A stretch of DNA of 64,000 nucleotides. It comes from Flavobacteriaceae bacterium PS02293. Its GTDB lineage: Bacteria; Bacteroidota; Bacteroidia; Flavobacteriales; Weeksellaceae. How positions within the stretch are numbered: position 1 is the first letter of the stretch; each line of letters opens with the position of its first letter. Location: positions 496,001 to 560,000 of the forward strand of contig JASCOV010000001.1 in the NCBI GenBank assembly GCA_029960045.1, given 5' to 3'. This document shows positions 15,934 to 24,095 of this stretch, one piece after another. The notes beneath the pieces were generated by a model. That model ran no database searches. It had not been told where the DNA came from and was given only the letters and a program-made list of their open reading frames with translations. The position numbers were made by a program, and so were the translations under genes.

Positions 15934-17769
15934 ATGAAGAAGATTTTTTTTCCTGCTGTTTTAGCATTTGTTTCTCAAATGACTTCTGCGCAATATCTGA
16001 TTGTTGGTAAAGACAGCATCTCGGTAAAAGATTATATCAAAGAAAATAAATACGGATTGGAAACCAACGGTCCGGATAAATCTGTAAATGCAACTGTCGA
16101 ATTTTTGCTTTTACAGCAATTGGCAAAAGAAAAAAAAGCCGATACGCTTAACTTTTTTGTCAATTCTATGAATCAGAAATTGTCAGAATTGAGAGAGCAA
16201 AAGTTTTATCCAAAATCTATTGTTGAGCCTGTTCTTCAGGATTATGTCAATTCCAATAAGACAGAAACACAGGTTTTACTTTTCATCAAAGAGAAAAAAG
16301 CAGACGATAAAACTGACTACAAAGCACTTTATAGTCAAGTAAAAGCCGGAAAAATGACGATGGAAGATTTCTTGGCAAAAAATGCAAACCCAGAAGCTGG
16401 AAAAGCATTTTATGTAAAACCAGGAATGCTGGATTATGAATTGTATCAGCAGATAAAAAACGCGCCAGCCAATTCTTACACTACTTTTATTGATAAACCA
16501 AATGTAGTTGCGTTTGCAAAAGTGGTAGCTACAAGACCTAGTTTAGGTTACATGATTTTTGGAGTGTTAACCATTCCGAATGATGCTAATTATGAAGCAA
16601 ATAAAGCTAAAATCTACAAAGAATTAGAATCCGGAAAGAAATTTCAAACGGTTGTAAAAGAATTTGGAGCAACTGAAGATGAGAAAAATTCCGGTGGTGC
16701 AGTGATGGGTTCTCCGATTTTACCGGACGAAGTTTATAACGCCTTGAAAGGTCAATCGAAAGATTTCTACACAAAAACACCAATATTATTCGGGGATAAA
16801 TATTTTATTTTTAACATTTATAACATTGAGCCTTATGCGCTTACAGATGCCAATAGGAAATTCTTCCAAAAAGAAATGTTGGCAACCAGTTATGGTGAAG
16901 AAGTAACTTCAAAGCTTGTTGATTGGTTGAAAACTCAGGATAAATTTGTTGAAACACCAGAATTTGCTGAGATCAAAAAATCTTATCAAAGTTATCTGAA
17001 TCCAAAAAATCCTAAAGCCTTACTTTTCTCTTACGGAAAAAATAAAGTGACTTATGAGGATTTGAAGAAAGCAATAGATTCTCAGTATAAAAATTTAGAA
17101 CAATTACCAACCAATCAATGGTCAGATCTTGTAAATTATCAGGCTCAGCAATATACGATTGGCGTTTATGCAAGGAATTTTGAAAATCTTCCGGATGTAA
17201 AGCCAGAAGTTGATGAGTTTAGAAAAAACCTTTTCTCGGAGTACATTTTTTCTGAATATTTAAAAGATGAAGTTAAAAATAATCCGAAACTTTATACAGA
17301 TTATTACAACGAAAACAAATCGAAATTTGTTTGGGAAAAAAGAGCAGAATCCAGAGCTGCAGTTATTTCTGATCCGAAATTATTAAAAGATATCGAGAAA
17401 GAAACAAAAGATCCTAAAAAATGGGATGCGTTGAAGGAAAAATATAAAAATAAGGTTAACGATAAGAATCAGGTTTTAGTTCATTTCGAGCAAGGAAAAA
17501 TTCAAGAATCTGCTGAGATCTTCAAGAAATATAATGTGCCTTTCAAAAAAGGAACTTTCGTAACAAAAATTGGAGAGCGTGATGTTGTGGTTGCAATAGA
17601 CGAACTTTTACCGGAACAACAGATGACGCAAGCCGAAGCTGAACCGGAAATGACAGATGCGGTAACCGAAAAATTACTCCAAAAAACAATTTCTGATCAA
17701 CGTGCAAAAACTAAAGTTGAAATTCAACCCGCTTTTATGGCAGAGCTGAATAAAAATTTTAAGAAATAA
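15934..17769 (+). CDS. Periplasmic PpiC-type peptidylprolyl isomerase, long form
   Basis: The 611-residue protein has a signal peptide ending near TSAQ. The central part has a parvulin-like rotamase region (about 200-300: YMIFGVLTIPNDANYEANKAK ... GGAVMGSPILPDEVYNALKG), flanked by helical SurA-like regions rich in lysine. It is presumed to be a periplasmic chaperone for outer-membrane proteins. A second, more canonical SurA follows 65 bases downstream, so they likely cooperate. The start codon region contains a run of eight T. Catalytic competence of this parvulin domain is uncertain. Confidence 0.85.
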   Translation: MKKIFFPAVLAFVSQMTSAQYLIVGKDSISVKDYIKENKYGLETNGPDKSVNATVEFLLLQQLAKEKKADTLNFFVNSMNQKLSELREQKFYPKSIVEPVLQDYVNSNKTETQVLLFIKEKKADDKTDYKALYSQVKAGKMTMEDFLAKNANPEAGKAFYVKPGMLDYELYQQIKNAPANSYTTFIDKPNVVAFAKVVATRPSLGYMIFGVLTIPNDANYEANKAKIYKELESGKKFQTVVKEFGATEDEKNSGGAVMGSPILPDEVYNALKGQSKDFYTKTPILFGDKYFIFNIYNIEPYALTDANRKFFQKEMLATSYGEEVTSKLVDWLKTQDKFVETPEFAEIKKSYQSYLNPKNPKALLFSYGKNKVTYEDLKKAIDSQYKNLEQLPTNQWSDLVNYQAQQYTIGVYARNFENLPDVKPEVDEFRKNLFSEYIFSEYLKDEVKNNPKLYTDYYNENKSKFVWEKRAESRAAVISDPKLLKDIEKETKDPKKWDALKEKYKNKVNDKNQVLVHFEQGKIQESAEIFKKYNVPFKKGTFVTKIGERDVVVAIDELLPEQQMTQAEAEPEMTDAVTEKLLQKTISDQRAKTKVEIQPAFMAELNKNFKK

Positions 17770-17806
17770 TTATAACAAAAAATGAAGCAGAATTGGTTGA
17801 TAATCT

Positions 17807-17814
17807 TAATTTTG
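17807..17814 (+). promoter_or_regulatory. Putative surA promoter box
   Basis: TAATTTTG, exact consensus, 20 bases before the surA ATG. No -33 TTG at normal spacing, so an internal promoter is only possible. Confidence 0.35.
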
Positions 17815-17834
17815 CACCTTAATAAATAAAAATA

Positions 17835-19211
17835 ATGTTAAAATACACGAAATGTCTTTTTTTATTGTCAGTAATGCTTTGCTTGTTTAGCGCAAATCTT
17901 TCTGCCCAATTAAAAAAAGGTCAGCTCATAGATGGTATTGCTGCTGTAATTGGTGACGAAATCATTTTGGAGTCTGACATAGAGGATCAAGCGAACTATG
18001 CTAAACAGCAAGGCGCCAATGTAGGAGATAAATGTGATTTTATGGAAAGTATCCTGAACAACAAGTTGCTGATTTTTGAAGCAAAAAAGGATACCTTGGT
18101 AGAAAACAGATCTGCAGCAATCAAAGAAATGGCTGGAACCAAGTACTCTCAGATTCTTTCTCAGTTTCCGGACGAGAAAGCAATGTTGGCAGCGTACAAA
18201 TTCCGTACGTCTTACGAGATGAAAACGGCGATTGAGAAGATTGATGCTGATAACTATTACGGACAGGCAAAATACGGAAGAATTACTGAAAAAGCCGACG
18301 TAACGCCAACTGAAGTGACGGATTTTTATAATCAATTCAAATTTCAGTTACCGAATGTAAAAGATGAAGTTTTGCTTTCGAAAATAAGTATGTTTCCAAA
18401 AATTTCTCCGGCTCACAAGCAAGAAATTATTGCTAAACTGAATAAAATCAAAGAAGATATCAAAAAAGGCGAAAGCTTTGAAAGTCAGGCAAGAATTTAT
18501 TCCGAGGACGAAGGTTCTGCTGCACTTGGTGGACTTTATAAGAATATCAACGTGGGACAGATGGTAAAACCATTTGAGGCAGCCGCTCTTAATCTTCAGG
18601 AAGGAGATATGTCAGATCCAGTGGAATCCGAATATGGCTACCACTTGATTCAACTGATTAAAAGAAACGGAAAGAAATATGATGCAAGACATATCTTAAT
18701 AAAGAGTACTCCGAATGCAAGCGAAATAGCTGCTACAAAAAAAGAATTGGACAGCATCAGAACACTTATCATTGCTAATAAAATCAGTTTCAAAGACGCA
18801 GCTTATAAATATTCTGATGACAAGAGCAACAAATTCTCTGCTGGAATTATGACCAATAACCAAGATGGTTCTGATAAATTAGAGAAATTAGGATTAGATC
18901 CAACAATTTCTTATCAGATTGCAGGTCTTAAAAAGAATGATATTACTGAGCCTTTCCAACAGGAAGATCAACAAAAAAGAAAAATGCTAAGCATTATTCA
19001 GGTAAATGATATCATTGATGCGCATCAGTTGGAACTTTCTACAGATTACGAGAGAATCAAGGATATGGCGCTTAACAAGAAGAAAAACGAGATTGTTGAG
19101 AAATGGGTGAATGCAAAAATACCTTCCATTTTCATCTCTGTACATAACAAATACAAGGATTGCAAATTCCATAGCAACTGGCTGAAAGGTACTGTTGTTA
19201 CAACTAAATAA
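17835..19211 (+). CDS. surA: Periplasmic chaperone/peptidylprolyl isomerase SurA-like
   Basis: The 458-residue protein has a signal peptide (cleaved near NLSAQ), an N-terminal SurA helical domain (GQLIDGIAAVIGDEIILESDIEDQ), a first parvulin domain (about 180-280, with GGLYKNINVGQMVKPFEAAALNLQ and ESEYGYHLIQLIKR) and a second (about 285-385, with YDARHILIKSTPNASEI). That is the SurA order. It should escort beta-barrel proteins across the periplasm to the BAM complex. It follows a longer isomerase gene and ends at a strong terminator. Confidence 0.9.
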   Translation: MLKYTKCLFLLSVMLCLFSANLSAQLKKGQLIDGIAAVIGDEIILESDIEDQANYAKQQGANVGDKCDFMESILNNKLLIFEAKKDTLVENRSAAIKEMAGTKYSQILSQFPDEKAMLAAYKFRTSYEMKTAIEKIDADNYYGQAKYGRITEKADVTPTEVTDFYNQFKFQLPNVKDEVLLSKISMFPKISPAHKQEIIAKLNKIKEDIKKGESFESQARIYSEDEGSAALGGLYKNINVGQMVKPFEAAALNLQEGDMSDPVESEYGYHLIQLIKRNGKKYDARHILIKSTPNASEIAATKKELDSIRTLIIANKISFKDAAYKYSDDKSNKFSAGIMTNNQDGSDKLEKLGLDPTISYQIAGLKKNDITEPFQQEDQQKRKMLSIIQVNDIIDAHQLELSTDYERIKDMALNKKKNEIVEKWVNAKIPSIFISVHNKYKDCKFHSNWLKGTVVTTK

Positions 19212-19230
19212 TCTTTCAGATTAATAAATA

Positions 19231-19262
19231 AAAAAGGATGAGTATTTTGCTCATCCTTTTTT
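19231..19262 (+). terminator. surA terminator
   Basis: A 12-bp perfect stem (AAAAAGGATGAG at 19231-19242 with CTCATCCTTTTT at 19250-19261), a 7-base loop and a T-tract. It may also stop the convergent gene at 19288. Confidence 0.9.
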
Positions 19263-19287
19263 GTTCTAAATATTTTCTAATTAAGAT

Positions 19288-19626
19288 TTATTCTTTTTCT
19301 ACAATCTTAAAATCTGTAAATTTTCCGTTCCATTTTTCATTATAAGTTGAAAATTCAATAGAAGTTATTTGTCCAAGTGTAATGTCAATTACATAATTTA
19401 AACCATCTTTCAAACCTTTGATATCAATGTTTTCTTCATTACTGAATAATGCATTAGTATCATCAAATTCGCCACTGAAATCTTTATATTCAAGATTGAT
19501 ATTCAGTCCGGTTCCTGTATTTTTTCTTTCAGTAACTTTTAGATGCGGAATGTGGGATTTGAGTTGTGGATATTTTGAGGTTAAACCTTCTAATAGAGTT
19601 AGTTCTAGTTCGTTTAATTCTTCCAT
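19288..19626 (-). CDS. Small cytoplasmic protein, unknown
   Basis: The 112-residue protein has no signal peptide or membrane helix. It starts with a helical segment (EELNELELTLLEGLTSKYPQ) followed by alternating strand-like stretches (NINLEYKDFSGEF, YVIDITLGQITSIEFSTYN). It is transcribed alone, convergent with surA. I recognise no domain. Clean codon use and a length above 100 codons support a real gene. Confidence 0.6.
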   Translation of the reverse strand: MEELNELELTLLEGLTSKYPQLKSHIPHLKVTERKNTGTGLNINLEYKDFSGEFDDTNALFSNEENIDIKGLKDGLNYVIDITLGQITSIEFSTYNEKWNGKFTDFKIVEKE

Positions 19627-19707
19627 AATTTGGATTTTAAAGTGAAATTCTAAATTTAAAAGAATAAATATAAATTAAATATTTAAAATGAATTCGATAG
19701 CTTTTTT

Positions 19708-20793
19708 TTAAGATTTCCACCATTCGCTAAAAGTTTGAGAATCGTCATCCAGATTCAATTTTGAACCAATAATTGGCGTCGAAATTTTAAAGTTTTTGCC
19801 TCTGCTGTTTTCAAAGACTTTTTGCAAAGGCTCATTCCAGGAATGTTGAGCTAAAGCAAATTTCGCAGAATGCACAGGCAGAACATTTTTTACATTAAGA
19901 TCTTCCGCAACTTTGATGAATTCCTCCGGCAAAGTATGAATATACCGCCATTTTTCATTGTATTGTCCATTTTCAAGAATTGCCCAGTCAAATGGACCAA
20001 ACTTCTCCCCAATTTCTTTAAAATGAAAATCATAACCACTATCGCCGCCAAGAAAAATTTTCTTATTTGGAGTTTCCAGAACGAAAGAAGACCAAAGCGT
20101 ATTATTCCTTTTGAATCTTCGTCCAGAAAAATGTCTAGCTGGAGTAGAAGTGATCTTGAATCCATCAAACAAATTTTCGTCTTCATACCAATCCAATTCG
20201 AAGATCTTCTCTTCTTCGAAGCCCCACTTTTCAAAATGAGAGCCAACGCCTAATCCGCAAATAACTTTATTAATTTTAGATTTTAGACTTTTTACCGTTT
20301 TAAAGTCTAAATGATCATAATGATCGTGAGAAATAATCAGGAAATCAATCTCAGGAAAATCCTCAGTCGAATAAATATCTGTTCCTGCAAATGCTTTCGT
20401 AGTCCCAGGAATTGGAGAAGCATTCCCACTGAAAACCGGATCTACCAAAAACCGTTTCCCGTCAACCTGGAAATAATAAGACGAATGTCCCATCCAAATC
20501 AGAAAATTGTCCGTGATTGGTTGATTTTTTAGATCTATTTTTTGAGTTGGCAATTGTATTTTCGGAATCTTGTTTTCCGTTTTATCAGTTAGGAATTCCC
20601 ACATTACCTTACGCATTGTAAAACCCTCTGCCAAAGCTAGTGTAAAGCTTAGATTCTGAAAAACACCATCTTTGTAATTAGGAGATTGCTTCATCCTGAC
20701 CAATCGTTTTCCTGAGAATTCTCCACCAAAAACAGGAAGGTTGTAAAGATAAAAGGCTAAAACAAATAGCAGAATCAGATAAATAAAAATCAT
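19708..20793 (-). CDS. MBL-fold metal-dependent hydrolase, UlaG/NAPE-PLD type
   Basis: The 361-residue protein has one N-terminal membrane helix (1-17) and a metallo-beta-lactamase fold. Metal ligands are visible in ISHDHYDHLD (HxHxDH), then ITSTPARHFSGRRF, FLGGDSGYDFHF and LPVHSAKFALAQHSW. The order WMGHSSYYFQVDGKRFLVDPVFSG matches the UlaG/NAPE-phospholipase D-like branch. Anchoring to the inner membrane is likely; the substrate may be a phosphodiester or lactone. It starts three bases after the Zn-ribbon gene, so they form an operon. Confidence 0.88.
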   Translation of the reverse strand: MIFIYLILLFVLAFYLYNLPVFGGEFSGKRLVRMKQSPNYKDGVFQNLSFTLALAEGFTMRKVMWEFLTDKTENKIPKIQLPTQKIDLKNQPITDNFLIWMGHSSYYFQVDGKRFLVDPVFSGNASPIPGTTKAFAGTDIYSTEDFPEIDFLIISHDHYDHLDFKTVKSLKSKINKVICGLGVGSHFEKWGFEEEKIFELDWYEDENLFDGFKITSTPARHFSGRRFKRNNTLWSSFVLETPNKKIFLGGDSGYDFHFKEIGEKFGPFDWAILENGQYNEKWRYIHTLPEEFIKVAEDLNVKNVLPVHSAKFALAQHSWNEPLQKVFENSRGKNFKISTPIIGSKLNLDDDSQTFSEWWKS

Positions 20794-20796
20794 AGT

Positions 20797-21150
20797 TTAA
20801 TCGGTCTTTTTTACAATGAGTACCCAATCGCTGTCGAGGATTTTGTAGCCTTGATCATAAACGAAAAAGTATTGAGAGCCGTTCTTGTAAGTCACAATTT
20901 GTGTGATGTGATCGAAATCAAAACCGGCGTTCTGTAGTTTAAGACGATTAACTTTTGTTTTTCCTTCAAAATTATTTTCAGAAAGTATGCGGTAATTTTT
21001 GCGAAGCCTGTTGTTCACATTCCGCATATAGTTTGTTGAATTTTTATTCTGCTTGTTGTTAAAAGCATTTCGGCAGGCATCGGAACAAAATTTCTTATCT
21101 GATCTTCCAATGATTTTGTCGCCGCATTCCGGGCAGTTTTGTGTTTCCAT
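20797..21150 (-). CDS. Zinc-ribbon protein (DUF2116-like)
   Basis: The 117-residue protein opens with CPECGDKIIGRSDKKFCSDACRNAFNNK: two cysteine pairs (CxxC and CxxxC) spaced for one zinc ion, as in DUF2116/MYM-like ribbons. The rest is basic (RLRKNYRILSENN) followed by strands (QIVTYKNGSQYFFVYDQGY). A nucleic-acid-binding or assembly role is possible but not shown. It lies 19 bases after the DUF695-RraB gene and three bases before the MBL hydrolase. Confidence 0.75.
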   Translation of the reverse strand: METQNCPECGDKIIGRSDKKFCSDACRNAFNNKQNKNSTNYMRNVNNRLRKNYRILSENNFEGKTKVNRLKLQNAGFDFDHITQIVTYKNGSQYFFVYDQGYKILDSDWVLIVKKTD

Positions 21151-21169
21151 TTGTGTGTTTTTTTGTATT

Positions 21170-21949
21170 TTAATCTTTTTCTACAGAAGTTTCCCAACCA
21201 TCATATTCCGCGTTGTAATTTTTAGCTAATTGCCATAAATACAAAGTATATTCATCAATGTTATTATAGTCAACGTAATCCACTCTTTTGATTTGAAGAC
21301 CGAACGAAAGCTCAATATCTTTGTCATAGTTCTCTTCAACCACTTCAAAATTTTCTTTTAAAACTTCATCTATATATTTTTTTCTTTCAATTTCATTACT
21401 GAAATAAATCCAATGAAAAACTTCTCTGGCTTTGGACAAGTTGTCACCATTCTTCTCCAGATTTTCCAAAACACTTCTATTTGAAATACTTTGAAAATCG
21501 CGTTCATTAGGATAAGTATCATGATAAGAATCCCAATTCTTGTCTTCTTTTGAATGAACTAATATTTCATAATTGGAATAGCCTTTTGAAAATTTTTCCG
21601 CTTCAGTCTTAAAAACTTCTGTATTTTTCGAATAAAAATAAAAATTACGATAACCGTCAATCGTTAGTATTCCGATGTGCAATGCGTTTTTAGAACTTAT
21701 TTTATCCAAAAGATTATCCTCGATTTTGAACAGAATTTCACTTTCTTCGTTCGATGTAAGTCCATTTTCGGTTGGTGAATTTAATTTGACAGAAACCCAA
21801 GATAAATTTGGCTTTTCTTTGATTGGAATTAATTTCTTTAAACCCAAATTCAATCTTATTGATGCTTTTTTACCATCAATTTCTGTTAAATAAAAATTCC
21901 AATCTTCCGGATATTTTTTCTGTCCAAGTAAGTTGTTAAAGAATCCCAT
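21170..21949 (-). CDS. DUF695-RraB two-domain protein
   Basis: I chose ATG 21949 (MGFFNNLLGQKKYPEDW); an ATG 30 bases upstream is possible. The first about 140 residues (EDWNFYLTEIDGKKASIRLNLGL ... DGYRNFYFYSKN) fit DUF695. The last about 90 (REVFHWIYFSNEIERKKYIDEVL ... AEYDGWETSVE) fit RraB, which inhibits RNase E in gamma-proteobacteria; the terminal GxYDGWET motif is diagnostic. Here the target is unknown. It is cytoplasmic, in a minus-strand run of small genes. Confidence 0.8.
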   Translation of the reverse strand: MGFFNNLLGQKKYPEDWNFYLTEIDGKKASIRLNLGLKKLIPIKEKPNLSWVSVKLNSPTENGLTSNEESEILFKIEDNLLDKISSKNALHIGILTIDGYRNFYFYSKNTEVFKTEAEKFSKGYSNYEILVHSKEDKNWDSYHDTYPNERDFQSISNRSVLENLEKNGDNLSKAREVFHWIYFSNEIERKKYIDEVLKENFEVVEENYDKDIELSFGLQIKRVDYVDYNNIDEYTLYLWQLAKNYNAEYDGWETSVEKD

Positions 21950-22010
21950 AAGTATTAATGATTGTGGTTGATTTTTCATTTATCAATAACTAAAAGAGAT
22001 ATTTCTGATC

Positions 22011-22538
22011 TCAATTCAATTTTACTTTTTTCTTGATTAATTTTCCATTTGCATTGCTCATATCTTTCTGGAAATAGAAAATATTCTTGTTCTCTCGGAA
22101 AATCATTTTTTGCAAATCGTCATTATTTATTTTTTCACAACCAGTTGGAATCAAAAATGTATCAATGATTTTTTTCCAACTTCCATTGATTAAAGAATAG
22201 TTTGTAATTGAGTAAGTACAGCCATTCATTGGTGCTTGATAGATAGAGATTTCCTCCGTTCCATCTTTATTCAAATCGCCTTCGTTGATTAATATTATTT
22301 CACAACATCCAGCTTTTATGGGTTTTAATTTGTTGTCAGAAAACCGGATTTCATATTCGTCAGGAGTTCCTTCTTCAATTGGATTTCCTTTGCCTTCTTT
22401 TACTTTAATTACAGTTGCAGTTATATTTTTGCCATTTCCCAAGAAATTACCTTGGATTTTGTTTCCGGTTTTTTTGTTCTCTGAGACTTGTCCGGAAATC
22501 AAAACTCCGATTTTAAGAAATATTATTACTAATTTCAT
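22011..22538 (-). CDS. Secreted or membrane-anchored protein, unknown
   Basis: The 175-residue protein starts with a hydrophobic stretch (MKLVIIFLKIGVLISGQ) that could be a signal peptide, though the charge pattern is weak. The mature part contains NEGDLNKDGTEEISIYQ, a DxNxDG calcium-loop-like motif as in FG-GAP/VCBS repeats, and CC and two more cysteines (AGCCEIIL, NGCTY, PTGCEK) that may form disulfides. Its start overlaps the stop of the upstream lipoprotein gene by four bases (ATGA), so the two are coupled. Confidence 0.62.
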   Translation of the reverse strand: MKLVIIFLKIGVLISGQVSENKKTGNKIQGNFLGNGKNITATVIKVKEGKGNPIEEGTPDEYEIRFSDNKLKPIKAGCCEIILINEGDLNKDGTEEISIYQAPMNGCTYSITNYSLINGSWKKIIDTFLIPTGCEKINNDDLQKMIFRENKNIFYFQKDMSNANGKLIKKKVKLN

Positions 22539-22960
22539 TTTGATAAATTTCCGTAAGTTGTCTTTAATATTTTCATATCCATTTCCACGGCTTCATTCTT
22601 TTTTGTTTTAGGATTTTTAATCGTCCTGTAAGGAAGAATGACATGAAAGTCAGGCTTAATTGCTGGTGTGATTTTCATAACGTCATTTCGTTGACAATCA
22701 ATACTGCTACAGAGATCTAATATTCTAATAGTGTCATTCTCTTTCGTTTCTGCAATTGTAACAGAGGCCACGGCTATATTTCCACAAAGATTTGTAGTTG
22801 GCAAATGACTAATTATTTTAACATAAACAGGTTTGTCAAGATCAAAGTATTGCCAGTTTTTTTCAGAACTGAATTCTGTAATTTGTATTTCTTTTGAATA
22901 TTTGGTGCTGCAAGAATCAAAAATTATGAATCCTAAAAGTATAATTGATGCTGATCTCAT
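22535..22960 (-). CDS. Lipoprotein, unknown
   Basis: The 141-residue protein has a signal peptide with a lipobox-like DSC (Cys about 17). The mature chain is beta-rich with three further cysteines (NLCGN, DLCSSIDCQ) and ends KTTYGNLSK. No domain recognised. It is the first gene of the minus-strand run and has a good TTG-N18-TAATTTTG promoter 19 bases upstream. Translational coupling to the next gene suggests a functional pair. Confidence 0.62.
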   Translation of the reverse strand: MRSASIILLGFIIFDSCSTKYSKEIQITEFSSEKNWQYFDLDKPVYVKIISHLPTTNLCGNIAVASVTIAETKENDTIRILDLCSSIDCQRNDVMKITPAIKPDFHVILPYRTIKNPKTKKNEAVEMDMKILKTTYGNLSK

Positions 22961-22978
22961 TTGTATTTAGTTTTGAAT

Positions 22979-23007
22979 CAAAATTATAAAAACCTTTCCA
23001 TTTACAA
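22979..23007 (-). promoter_or_regulatory. Promoter of the lipoprotein pair
   Basis: On the minus strand TTG (23005-23007), an 18-base spacer and TAATTTTG (22979-22986) match both elements of the Bacteroidota promoter. Confidence 0.6.
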
Positions 23008-23139
23008 ACGATTACAAACGGATATAAATGTTTTTCTACCGATTCAGATTTTCTTTTTGTTGAAAATTTGCAGCAAGGAAATCAGGAAAACAGACAATTA
23101 ACGTCCTGATTTTAAAAGTTTAATTCAAAAAATAATATT

Positions 23140-23472
23140 ATGTCTTTAAGAAACAAAGTGACATTAATTGGTCACACAGGAAAAGAAGTTGAAATTTTTA
23201 ATTTCGAAAATGGTAACAAAAAAGCGTCAGTTAGTCTTGCTACTTCTGACTATTACATTAATGCAAATGGAGAAAAAGTAGATGAAACACAATGGCACAA
23301 TTTGGTTGCCTATGGAAAAGTTGTGGATCTTCTGGAAAAGTATGTCCCAAAAGGAAAAGAAATTGCTATCGAAGGGAAATTGACTTACAGAACGTATGAC
23401 GACAAAGACGGAACAAAACGTTTCTTGACGGAGATCAGAATAGAAGAAATTCTTCTTTTAGGATCTAAATAA
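23140..23472 (+). CDS. ssb: Single-stranded DNA-binding protein
   Basis: The 110-residue protein is a single OB fold: MSLRNKVTLIGHTGKEVEI, VSLATSDYYINANGEKVDETQWHNLVAYGK and VPKGKEIAIEGKLTYRTYDDKDGTKRFLTEIRIEEILLL. The DETQWHNLVAYGK block is the hallmark of bacterial SSB. It lacks the long acidic tail that binds partner proteins and ends ILLLGSK, so it is a short SSB; a genome may carry another full-length copy. It binds exposed single strands in replication and repair. A terminator follows directly. Confidence 0.93.
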   Translation: MSLRNKVTLIGHTGKEVEIFNFENGNKKASVSLATSDYYINANGEKVDETQWHNLVAYGKVVDLLEKYVPKGKEIAIEGKLTYRTYDDKDGTKRFLTEIRIEEILLLGSK

Positions 23473-23483
23473 TCTATTTATCA

Positions 23484-23523
23484 AAACCTTGACAGGTTAG
23501 AAAACTTGTCGAGGTTTTTTTTT
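23484..23523 (+). terminator. ssb terminator
   Basis: A hairpin (AACCTTGACA paired with TGTCGAGGTT, one G-T wobble) and a run of nine or more T, 11 bases past the ssb stop. Confidence 0.8.
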
Positions 23524-23541
23524 ATATTAAATTAGAATAAT

Positions 23542-23982
23542 ATGAAAGTTAAAGTTTTTAAAATAAGAATTTCAGATGAATTTCTTTCTGCGGATCAGAC
23601 TGAAATTAATAATTCCCTTGCGCATTATGATATATTGAATACAAATTCAAACTTCATTGAAGATGAAACTAGTTATTGGTCTGTATTAGTTTCTTACCAA
23701 GAAAAGAAAGTTAAGGAAAGCTCTAATAAAGCGCATCCAATCTTTGAAGAAGAACTTTCGCAAGAAGAAATGATCATCTATAATAAATTGAAAGACTGGA
23801 GATCAGAAAAAGCGAGAGAATCTCAACTACCTCCTTATATCATTTTTCATAACGCACATTTGATTTCTATTGCAAAATATAAACCGAGTAATCTGGAAGA
23901 TTTGGAAAACGTAAATGGTTTAGGGAAATCTAAAATCGAAAAATTCGGTGCAGAAATCATTGAGGTTTTGGAAAATGCCTGA
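23542..23982 (+). CDS. HRDC-domain protein
   Basis: The 146-residue protein has an N-terminal beta-rich part (MKVKVFKIRISDEFLSADQTEINN) and a C-terminal HRDC domain from about residue 78 (YNKLKDWRSEKARESQLPPYIIFHNAHLISIA...LENVNGLGKSKIEKFGAEII). HRDC domains bind DNA or proteins in RecQ helicases and RNase D; here the domain stands alone. It follows ssb, so a link to DNA repair is plausible. A stretch of about 113 bases with no gene separates it from ppc. Confidence 0.82.
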   Translation: MKVKVFKIRISDEFLSADQTEINNSLAHYDILNTNSNFIEDETSYWSVLVSYQEKKVKESSNKAHPIFEEELSQEEMIIYNKLKDWRSEKARESQLPPYIIFHNAHLISIAKYKPSNLEDLENVNGLGKSKIEKFGAEIIEVLENA

Positions 23983-24062
23983 TGCAAATTTATTATAGAA
24001 TTTTAGGTTCAAAAAAAACAAATATTTTACAGATATTAAGATAAAAATAACATTTAGGAAGA

Positions 24063-24091
24063 TTGATTTTACAATATATCTTTTATTTTTG
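24063..24091 (+). promoter_or_regulatory. ppc promoter
   Basis: TTG at 24063-24065, an 18-base spacer and TATTTTTG at 24084-24091: both elements match consensus. The ATG at 24096 begins five bases after the final G, so the mRNA is predicted to start at the initiation codon. Confidence 0.6.
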
Positions 24092-24095
24092 TTAA

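Noticed and set aside
15937..15953. Run of eight T in the first codons of the long PpiC-type gene as a phase-variation tract
   Set aside because: An eight-base run is common in this AT-rich genome and the frame is intact; no supporting evidence.
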